Shown here one piece after another: positions 57,614-64,000 of a stretch of 64,000 nucleotides of DNA. Where the stretch lies: positions 5,582 to 69,581 of the forward strand of contig CAKUJH010000018.1 in assembly GCA_934661375.1 (NCBI GenBank), given 5' to 3'. Source of the stretch: an uncultured Victivallales bacterium (GTDB lineage Bacteria > Verrucomicrobiota > Lentisphaeria > Victivallales > UBA1829). Position 1 is the first letter of the stretch, and every line of letters begins with the position of its first letter. Both the position numbers and the translations under genes were made by a program. The notes below the pieces were generated by a model. That model was not told the DNA's origin. It was given only the letters and a program-made list of their open reading frames with translations, and searched no databases.

Positions 57614-58935
57614 TTCGGATTTTCGTCGTGCGTCTCAAGACTTTTCGGCAGTTCCAGCTGAAGGTAATGCCGGTCCTTCGGAATCACTGTCAGCCAGGCG
57701 TCCGGACCGTATTCCGGACCGAGATCCGTCACGATGTAATGCTTTTCATCCTCTTCCCGGTTGTAACCGATGGTGGTTCCCGGCGGAATGATGTTATGCT
57801 TGTCGATGATCGCATTCCGGATGCGGCAGTGTTCACCGATATCCACATCGTTCAGCAGAATGGAGTTATGCACAGTTGCATAGCTGTGGACAAACACCGA
57901 ATTGAACAGAATGGAGTTGGTCACGGTACTGCCGGAAACGATACAGCCGTCACACACGATGGAGTTGATGGCTTTACCGATACGGGGCAGTCCGTGGACG
58001 TCTACTTCTTCATTGTGAACGAATTTCGCCGGCGGCAGGCTGAAATGGTAATTGTAGATCGGCCATTTCGTATTATACAGATCCAGGTGCGGCGTAGTTG
58101 CGCGCAGATCCATATTGGCTTCGAAGAAGGCTTTCAGCGTGCCGACGTCGCGCCAATAGGGTTTTTCCTGCACTTTCTGTCCGGGAATCTTGTTCTGGTA
58201 GAAGTTGTACGCATAAAGGCGTCCGGACGGAACCAGCGACGGGATGATATTCTTGCCGAAGTCATGCGAGCTGGAGGCGTCGGCATGGTCGGCTTTCAGC
58301 AGACTCACAATATCCTGTGCACCGAAAATATAGTTGCCCATGGAAGCCAGCGCCATGTTCTTGTCGTTCGGCAGCGGAGTCGGGTTTTCCGGTTTTTCCT
58401 GGAATCCGACAATCCGCCAGTCTTCGTCGACTTCAATAATCCCGAACTGACGGGCGTCTTCAATCGGCACGGGAATCGCGGCAACCGTGGCTATGGCGTT
58501 ATGATTGATATGGAAATCCACCATCTGGCTGATGTCCATACGGTAAATATGGTCGCCGCCGAAAACCGCCACCAGATCGGGACAGAAATCTTCAATCAGA
58601 TGCACATTCTGAAAAATGGCGTCCGCGGTTCCCATGTACCAGGATTTATCTGCCGTCTGCATCTGCGCGGGAACCGGAATGATGAAACGTCCCTGCCGGT
58701 GGGAACTGGAAATGTTCCAGCCGTTGATGATATGTTCCATCAGACTCTGGGATTTGAACTGGGTCAGGACAAAGATGCTGTCGATGCCGCTGTTGACGAA
58801 GTTGCTCAGCACGAAGTCGATAATCCGGTATTTTCCGCCGAACGGCACGGCAGGTTTGGCGCGCTGATCGGTCAGCGGAGCAAGACGCCGGCCTTCTCCC
58901 CCGGCAAGGATCATGGCAAGTACGGATGTTCTCAT
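57610..58935 (-). CDS. glgC: Glucose-1-phosphate adenylyltransferase (441 aa)
   Basis: GlgC makes ADP-glucose for glycogen. The N-terminal nucleotidyltransferase has LAMILAGGEGRRLAPLTDQRAKPAVPFGGKYRIIDFVLSN (in part), then FGGDHIYRMD and FQEKPENP. The C-terminal left-handed beta-helix shows repeated hexapeptides (INSIVCDGCIVSGSTVTNSILFNSVFVHSYA, in part). GGAGG lies 7 nt before the ATG. It heads the long minus-strand run that ends with gyrB. No other glycogen gene is in the window. Confidence 0.96.
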   Translation of the reverse strand: MRTSVLAMILAGGEGRRLAPLTDQRAKPAVPFGGKYRIIDFVLSNFVNSGIDSIFVLTQFKSQSLMEHIINGWNISSSHRQGRFIIPVPAQMQTADKSWYMGTADAIFQNVHLIEDFCPDLVAVFGGDHIYRMDISQMVDFHINHNAIATVAAIPVPIEDARQFGIIEVDEDWRIVGFQEKPENPTPLPNDKNMALASMGNYIFGAQDIVSLLKADHADASSSHDFGKNIIPSLVPSGRLYAYNFYQNKIPGQKVQEKPYWRDVGTLKAFFEANMDLRATTPHLDLYNTKWPIYNYHFSLPPAKFVHNEEVDVHGLPRIGKAINSIVCDGCIVSGSTVTNSILFNSVFVHSYATVHNSILLNDVDIGEHCRIRNAIIDKHNIIPPGTTIGYNREEDEKHYIVTDLGPEYGPDAWLTVIPKDRHYLQLELPKSLETHDENPK

Positions 58936-59100
58936 AGCAATAACCTCCTCGGTTAAAAATTTTCTTTTGGGTATACGATAGCATAAAAAACGAAAGACTC
59001 AATACCCGAAACAGAAAAAAAGCAAAGAAAAAACTCGAAACTCTTGATTTTAAAAGAAACAGAGTTAATTTATATTCGAATTATTACCAGGAGCGGAAAC

Positions 59101-59865
59101 ATGAAGCGGAAAATCTTCTTTTTATATGGTTTGACCTGTGCGCTGGCATTCGGAACCTGCGCATGTTCAAAGCCGTCGGAACCGGTCAGTGTTCAATTGA
59201 ATCAGGCGGCAGACAAAGCAGTGGCAGGGGATTGGGCCGGAGCGGAAAAAATCACCCGGCAGGCGCTGAAGCAGGAACCGGACAATGTGAACACCCTGAT
59301 GCTGCGCGCCATGGCGTGCAATAATCTGGGCGCTTCCGCAGAAGCTCTGGATCTGGCTCTCCGCGCCGCACAGCTGGCTCCGAAACTGTTTCTGGCGCAA
59401 TACCTGAAAGGAATGCTGCTGTGCAAGAACGGCAAATACGACCTGGCTCTCAGTCCGCTCAAAGAAGCGCGCAGTCTCCGACCCGGCGACACCAATACCC
59501 TGATTCTGCTGGCGGAAGCCTCGCTGAACCAGAAAAAATATGACGCGGCGGCGTACTGTTTTTCCAGTCTGGCGCGTCTGCCCGAATATAAACTGACTCC
59601 GTATCCGTGGAACGGCATCGGCGTCAGTTACGCGGTCCGTGCGCCGCAGAAAGCCCTGAAATTCCTGCGGCAGGCGGAACGTCTTGCACCCGCGGATCCG
59701 GTTACGGCTCTCAATCTGGCGGTTCTGTACGATACCCGGCTCCGGCAGAAAGCCCCCGCCATGGCATATTACGCCCGCTTCCTCCAGCTCTCCGCCGGGA
59801 AAGCGGAATTTGACGCCATCCGCGGCAGTGCCGAACTGCGTCTCGATTCCCTGAAGGGACGCTGA
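59101..59865 (+). CDS. TPR-repeat putative lipoprotein (254 aa)
   Basis: A signal sequence (KIFFLYGLTCALAFGTCACS) ends with Cys residues that could serve as the lipid-attachment site, though the box is not canonical. Then come about five TPR units, for example GDWAGAEKITRQALKQEPDN, GKYDLALSPLKEARSLRPGDTN and KYDAAAYCFSSLARLPEY. The ATG at 59101 has GGAG 6 nt upstream. Probably an outer-membrane or periplasmic scaffold protein; partner unknown. dnaG begins 35 nt downstream. Confidence 0.8.
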   Translation: MKRKIFFLYGLTCALAFGTCACSKPSEPVSVQLNQAADKAVAGDWAGAEKITRQALKQEPDNVNTLMLRAMACNNLGASAEALDLALRAAQLAPKLFLAQYLKGMLLCKNGKYDLALSPLKEARSLRPGDTNTLILLAEASLNQKKYDAAAYCFSSLARLPEYKLTPYPWNGIGVSYAVRAPQKALKFLRQAERLAPADPVTALNLAVLYDTRLRQKAPAMAYYARFLQLSAGKAEFDAIRGSAELRLDSLKGR

Positions 59866-59900
59866 ACCATCAGTGTTTCCGAAAGGAGAAAATCTGTCCT

Positions 59901-61763
59901 GTGCCGCATATTCCGGAAGAAATTATTGACGAAATCGCCGCCCGTTCCGATCTCGTGGACATTGTTCTCGGCTATGTCCCGAACCTGAAACAGGCTGGCT
60001 CCCGCTGGAAAGGGTGCTGTCCGTTCCATCAGGAAAAAACCCCTTCGTTCATCGTCAACCCAGACTCCAATACGTTTCACTGTTTCGGCTGCGGAGTCGG
60101 CGGCAATGTGTTCAAATTTGTCATGATGATCGAAAATCTGGATTTCCCCAGCGCAGTCCAGACTCTTGCCCGGAAATACAATGTAACCATTCCGGAACCG
60201 GCCCCCTACCGGGGCGGCGGAAAATATGCGGCATCCGACAATGAAAATTACAATCTGCGGGAACGTCTTTTCCTGCTTCATGAAAAACTGGCGGCGTGGT
60301 ATGCCGCCTGGCTGAAAAACAATCCGGACTCCAAAGCGGCGGCTTATTTCCGCTCGCGCGAAATGGATCCAGCCTTCGCCCTGCGCTTCCAGATCGGAGC
60401 AGCTCCGGACAGCTGGGACGCCGCCATGAACTGGGCTCTGCATGAAGGGTTCACCCTGGACGAACTCAAAGCCGCTCACCTGGTTTCGGAAAGCCAGAAG
60501 GTTCAGGGAAAATTCTTTGATTTCTTCCGCAACCGCCTGATCTTCCCCATCTGGAACGAACAAGGCCGCGTGGTGGGTTTTTCCGCCCGGCAGATCGACA
60601 AGGAACAGGGCGGCGGAAAATATGTCAACAGCGTCGAAAGCCCCATTTTCAAAAAAGGACGCATTCTGTACGGCTTGAACTTCGCACGGCCGGACATCCC
60701 CAAAAAAGGTTCCGTGATCCTCTGCGAAGGACAGATGGACGTCATAGCCATGCACACTGCCGGATGCACCAATGCCGTTGCGCCGCAGGGTACGGCTTTC
60801 GGGGATGACCAGGCTGCCATTCTCCGCCGTTACACCGACACCGTTCTGCTGGCAACCGATGCCGACAGTGCCGGATTCAAAGCGGTTCTGAAAGATGCCG
60901 CCATTCTTCTGCCGCGCGGATTTCATCTGAAAGTGGTCTCGTTCCCCGGCGGGAAAGACCCCGATGAACTGCTTCACAAATCCGGTCCGGAAGCCGTCCG
61001 GGAAGCCGTGGATCAGGCGGCGGATTTCTTCGAGTTTCTGTTCCGCCGGGCGGCTTCGGAACAGGACAGCAGCACTCCCGACGGGAAAGTCCGGATCGCG
61101 GAACAGCTGCTCCAGTACATACGGCTGCTGGAAAGTGAAGTTGCGCGGGACTCCTATCTGAACTGGCTGGCGGAAAAACTCGGGTTGACTCCGGATGCAC
61201 TGGAAACGGAACTGAAACATCTTGAAGTCCGGCAGCGTCATACCCCCCTGCGGGAGCATCGCCGGACGGAAAACCATGCGGAACAGACCAGTAAGCCGGC
61301 AGGTCCCCTGCCCGATTCCATGACTGATCCGAAACTGAAAATCGCCCTGACGGAACTTCTGCGGACTCTGCTGAACCACCGGGAATGTGCGGACAGAATT
61401 GCGCAGGAACTGCTGCCGGATTATCTGGACGATGGTCCCGTACCGCAGGCCATCATCACACTGATTCAGGCGCATCTCAATAACGAATGGGAACAGGGGC
61501 CGGCAGAAATCACCCGGCAGCTGACCAGCTGTCCGCTGGATGGTTCAGCGGTTTACGCGATTCTCTCGGAAGAAACGGCACCGCAGTCCGAAGACATTGC
61601 AGAAAAAATTGTGCAGGACTGCCTGAAAAGCATCCGCCGTCTGCATCTTCAGAAACAGATCGCGGAACTCCGGAAACTGCTTGCCGGCGTACCGCAGGGC
61701 GAAGAGCGGCAGTCCCTGCTGCACGAATTCATGAATCTTACAACTCAACTGACAAAAACCTGA
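59901..61763 (+). CDS. dnaG: DNA primase (620 aa)
   Basis: DnaG makes RNA primers. The N-terminal CHC2 zinc domain has CPFH (Cys40, His43) and CFGC (Cys61, Cys64). The TOPRIM core follows with LILCEGQMDV-type sequence (VILCEGQMDVIAMH), APQGTAFG and LATDADSAG, then PGGKDPDELL. The C-terminal helical region for DnaB contact is present. Translation starts at GTG 59901; an AGGAG site lies 13 nt upstream, farther than usual. Confidence 0.96.
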   Translation: MPHIPEEIIDEIAARSDLVDIVLGYVPNLKQAGSRWKGCCPFHQEKTPSFIVNPDSNTFHCFGCGVGGNVFKFVMMIENLDFPSAVQTLARKYNVTIPEPAPYRGGGKYAASDNENYNLRERLFLLHEKLAAWYAAWLKNNPDSKAAAYFRSREMDPAFALRFQIGAAPDSWDAAMNWALHEGFTLDELKAAHLVSESQKVQGKFFDFFRNRLIFPIWNEQGRVVGFSARQIDKEQGGGKYVNSVESPIFKKGRILYGLNFARPDIPKKGSVILCEGQMDVIAMHTAGCTNAVAPQGTAFGDDQAAILRRYTDTVLLATDADSAGFKAVLKDAAILLPRGFHLKVVSFPGGKDPDELLHKSGPEAVREAVDQAADFFEFLFRRAASEQDSSTPDGKVRIAEQLLQYIRLLESEVARDSYLNWLAEKLGLTPDALETELKHLEVRQRHTPLREHRRTENHAEQTSKPAGPLPDSMTDPKLKIALTELLRTLLNHRECADRIAQELLPDYLDDGPVPQAIITLIQAHLNNEWEQGPAEITRQLTSCPLDGSAVYAILSEETAPQSEDIAEKIVQDCLKSIRRLHLQKQIAELRKLLAGVPQGEERQSLLHEFMNLTTQLTKT

Positions 61764-61780
61764 ACTGAGGAGGTCTTTTT

Positions 61781-62650
61781 ATGTCTATGCAGCAGCTGTT
61801 TGAATTGTTCCGCACGGAGCCGCGTTTTTTCCTGTTCGGCATGATCTGTTCCTTTATTTTCGGCTGCTGTATCGGCAGTTTTCTGAACGTGTGCATCTGG
61901 CGGGTTCCGCGCGGCATGTCCGTGGTTTCCCCGCCGTCGCATTGTCCGAACTGCGGACACGAAATCCGGGCATGGGAAAACATTCCTCTGCTCAGCTGGA
62001 TCTTTCTGGGAGGAAAATGCAGCGGCTGTCATCAGCCGATTTCAGCACGCTATTTTCTGGTGGAACTGATGGTCGGACTGCTGTATGCGCTGATTTTTCT
62101 GACCGTGATTGTGCGGCTGCTTCCTGCCCCGGCTCTGCTGTTTTACTGGATTTTCGCCTCCATTCTGGTCTGTTCGGCATTTACGGACTGTGAAACGGGC
62201 ATCATCCCGAATCAGTTCACTTATCTGGGACTGGCTCTCGGTCTGATTCTGTCGCCGCTGTGTCCTGCTTTCTGGCATACTGCCTCCCGTCCGGCGGCTC
62301 TGCTGCTCTGCGCTGGTTCGGCATTGATCGCCGGCGGATTGATGAGCGGCTGCGCTCTGCTGGGAAAATGGATTTTCAGACGGGAAGCCCTGGGCTGGGG
62401 AGATGTCAAATTAGTTGCCGCGGCGGGCGCCATGCTCGGATTGCCGGGGGCAATGTTCATGGTTACTGCCGGATGCCTGCTTGCATTGGCGGGATTTCCG
62501 CTCCTGCGTCTGCTGGTGCGCAAATACCGGCACCGGAAAACCTTGAAATTCGGACCGTTCCTCGCGATGGGCGGTCTGCTCTGGATCTTCCTTTCCTCCG
62601 CGCAGTTCTTTCTGGATTTTCTGCAGAAAATTCAGCTTTGCGGACACTGA
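61781..62650 (+). CDS. Prepilin peptidase / type IV leader peptidase (289 aa)
   Basis: An inner-membrane aspartyl protease that cleaves and methylates prepilins. The N-terminal part has CIGSFLNVCIWRVPRG and a zinc domain CPNC (55-58)/CSGC (80-83). Catalytic aspartates are Asp136 in FTDCETGIIPN and Asp208 in GWGDVK. The second position of the usual IPD is Asn144. About seven membrane helices are visible. GGAGG precedes the ATG. No pilin or secretion genes are nearby, so substrates lie elsewhere. Confidence 0.92.
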   Translation: MSMQQLFELFRTEPRFFLFGMICSFIFGCCIGSFLNVCIWRVPRGMSVVSPPSHCPNCGHEIRAWENIPLLSWIFLGGKCSGCHQPISARYFLVELMVGLLYALIFLTVIVRLLPAPALLFYWIFASILVCSAFTDCETGIIPNQFTYLGLALGLILSPLCPAFWHTASRPAALLLCAGSALIAGGLMSGCALLGKWIFRREALGWGDVKLVAAAGAMLGLPGAMFMVTAGCLLALAGFPLLRLLVRKYRHRKTLKFGPFLAMGGLLWIFLSSAQFFLDFLQKIQLCGH

Positions 62651-63064
62651 AACTCCATGGCAGCACGATACACTGCACCTGTATTCTGATTTTTCGGGGA
62701 TAACAATCTTTTTGCAGTAAGGAATAAGGGTAAAAAAATGGTGAGGGTCGATTCTTTTGTCTGTCAATCGTCTCTGCACCTCAAAAAATTCGCAGCTTAC
62801 CGCAGGATGCTGACAGCCCTCTGTCGCTCAAAAATCATCTCCGAAAGCGGCAAAAAAATGCCAGAGACTATTTTTGAGGGAAAACGAAAGGTCTGATTTT
62901 TCCCGGATAAGCCGGATACGGTTCATTTTCACATAGTCACAACATTACAATACAACATAATCCAAAGAATGCAAGTCTTTTTTTGTTTTTTGAGGGAAAT
63001 TTTCGCTGTTGACATGAATTTTTAAGCGAGCAGAAAGAAAAAAACATGCGGAGGCTTTACTGCT
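62651..63064. other. AT-rich stretch with repeated CTCAAAAA / TTTTTGAGGGAAA motifs, mostly non-coding
   Basis: CTCAAAAA occurs at 62780 and 62827; its reverse complement occurs at 62870-62878. TTTTTGAGGGAAA is repeated exactly at 62871-62883 and 62986-62998. The result is a set of direct and inverted repeats that can pair over long distance. A 52-codon frame (62738-62896, ATG start, stop TGA) crosses this area but has no good ribosome site or recognisable motif and is not called as a gene. Confidence 0.5.
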
Positions 63065-63078
63065 TCACCGCGATGCCA

Positions 63079-63315
63079 TCAAGGCATATTCGCCGACCTG
63101 ATCCACGTAGATGCCTTCGACCGCCAACTTCGGTGTTCCACAGGAAACAACCGTCTTGCTGATTGCCCAAAGCCCCACCCGGACCCAAATGTCACCGCGA
63201 TGTAAAAGATGAAAATGGAGCAGAACGGAAAGAACAGTCCGAAATTCCTCAGGAACAGTTCGAGCACGGCAAACACGCCGGTCAGCAGAAAGATGTATAC
63301 CTGATGGATGATCAT
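63079..63315 (-). pseudogene. Truncated mreD-like gene (N-terminal ~50 residues, then foreign sequence)
   Basis: It starts with an ATGA overlap on the mreC-like stop, the normal mreC-mreD coupling. The first ~50 residues are two hydrophobic segments (IFLLTGVFAVLELFLRNFG, FCSIFIFYIAVTFG) ending SGWGFG, like the MreD N-terminus. After about residue 52 the sequence becomes basic and hydrophilic and stops at 78 aa; MreD is usually ~160 aa with five or six helices. Another minus-strand frame then looks protein-like (TPKLAVEGIYVDQVGEYALM, ending at 63065), suggesting a junction near 63165-63180. Confidence 0.55.
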
Positions 63316-63902
63316 TTCTTTTCCTTTACGAAAACGGCGGCGAACCGAACTTCGGCCGGCGATTCAAAAGGCCGTGCCGCAGTTTCCAGATAAAGCTGAT
63401 TGCGACGGGAATCCTGCACGGATCTGCTTTCGGCGGTCACTATCCCAACAGGCAGTCCGGAGGGACTGTTGCCGGAAAACGCATTGGTATAAACTGTCTG
63501 CCCCGCGGCAAGAACGGTATCCAGCGGCAGAAATTTCAGGGTGGACTGCATGCCCGAGCTGATTCTGGTTCCTTCCATGATGCCCGATGCTTTGGAATCC
63601 GGCAAAGAAACCGACAGGCGGAAATCCCGGCTCATGACCGTGGAGACCAGCGCGGTATGGGCGGTTACGGACTTCACTTTTCCAATCACGGCAATCCGCG
63701 GCATATTCGGAAGTTTGGAATAGACCGGTGTCACGACCAGATTTCCTAGTTCAATCCCGTCCCGGCTGCCTTTGTCGAGCGTGAACTGTTCCTGCCGGGT
63801 CTTCGGATCGCGTGTCAGCACCTCGGCAAACACCGGCCGGAAAGTGCCTTTCCGGCCAAGCGACATCAGGGTGCGCAGTTCTGAATTTTCATTTTTTAGG
63901 TC
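63312..63902 (-). pseudogene. mreC-like gene lacking its N-terminal membrane helix
   Basis: The readable part matches the periplasmic beta domains of MreC: an EN-x-x-L coiled-coil end (NENSELRTLMSLG), then VFAEVLTRDPKTR, FTLDKGSRDGIELGNLVV, MPRIAVIGKVKSVTAHTALVSTV and GLPVGIVTAE. Upstream of about 63902 the frame turns Lys-rich, has no start codon and meets a stop at 63987-63989; no signal-anchor helix appears in any frame. The first in-frame ATG (63866) falls inside the domain. Either the 5' part was lost, or it lies beyond an insertion to the right of the window. Confidence 0.6.
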
Positions 63903-63945
63903 GGCCCATCCGGTGATTTGGTTTTTCCTTCTATGATAGGTTTTG

Positions 63946-64000
63946 TCAAGCGGCTTTTGCCACTTTTTCTTGTTTTTTTGCGTTTTTTAGAAGGCCGGAA
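63946..64000 (-). CDS. Possible 3' end of a gene entering from the right (17 codons)
   Basis: On the minus strand one frame is open from the window edge to a TGA at 63946-63948 and reads LLKNAKKQEKVAKAA at the end. It resembles the basic C-terminus of a real protein, but the piece is too short to identify. Whether it belongs to an insertion element that separates the mreC fragment from its 5' part cannot be judged. Confidence 0.25.
   Translation of the reverse strand, partial: SGLLKNAKKQEKVAKAA

Noticed and set aside
62738..62896. 52-codon plus-strand gene
   Set aside because: No suitably spaced ribosome site, no signal peptide or motif, and it overlaps a repeat cluster.
63065..63180. Simple frameshift restoring full-length MreD
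   Set aside because: The alternative frame after the break is hydrophilic and ends after ~40 residues, unlike the remaining MreD membrane helices.

Overview
The window is a GC-moderate bacterial chromosome segment, most likely from the PVC group and probably a Lentisphaerota (Victivallis-like) gut or anaerobic bacterium. This is inference. It rests on the glycoside hydrolases dispersed among core genes, an unusual EF-Tu switch I, a sigma-54-type two-component system and the general codon style. No rRNA, CRISPR array or complete insertion sequence was seen.

Layout. (1) 1-6.9 kb, plus strand: a galactoside-degradation run with the 3' part of a GH35 beta-galactosidase, a GH42-like glycosidase, a GH110 alpha-galactosidase, a DgoD-like enolase-superfamily dehydratase and an SDR oxidoreductase. 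Together they could release galactose and oxidise it by a galactonate route. (2) 7-22 kb, mixed: a SecD-P1-like lipoprotein, priA overlapping convergently with an AraC regulator, a divergent thuA-Gfo/Idh pair, a split chromate transporter, an NtrC/NtrB-type two-component system, a cold-shock gene with a clear promoter and terminator, a lone OppC-type permease overlapping mnmG, a TolC-like helical protein and a J-domain/TPR protein. (3) 21.9-41.9 kb, minus strand: one long transcription/translation block. In transcription order it reads tRNA-Leu, tRNA-Thr, tuf, rpmG, tRNA-Trp, secE, nusG, rplKAJL, rpoBC, then a terminator and a new promoter, then rpsL, rpsG, fusA, rpsJ, rplC, rplD, rplW, rplB, rpsS and a terminator. 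The S10 cluster stops after rpsS. (4) 42-46 kb: a GH78-like enzyme with a degenerate catalytic motif, transcribed from a promoter that holds a perfect palindrome, then a MarR regulator and a small basic secreted protein. (5) 46-59 kb, minus strand: glgC, an HD phosphohydrolase, a YchJ-like protein, a YhcH-like protein, a heptosyltransferase, gyrB-recA, and then a TPR protein/ExbB/ExbD/TonB-like/zinc-ribbon energy-transduction cluster. (6) 59-62.7 kb, plus strand: a TPR lipoprotein, dnaG and a prepilin peptidase. (7) 62.7-64 kb: a repeat-rich non-coding stretch next to apparently broken mreC and mreD fragments.

Points most worth checking: the five-residue longer, KILTI-type switch I of EF-Tu; Asn in RpoB where most bacteria have His526 (rifampicin pocket); the 81-residue acidic tail of RpoC; the early end of the S10 operon; the degenerate GH78; and the chimeric mreCD remnant. 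Calls come from reading the sequence only. No database search was possible.
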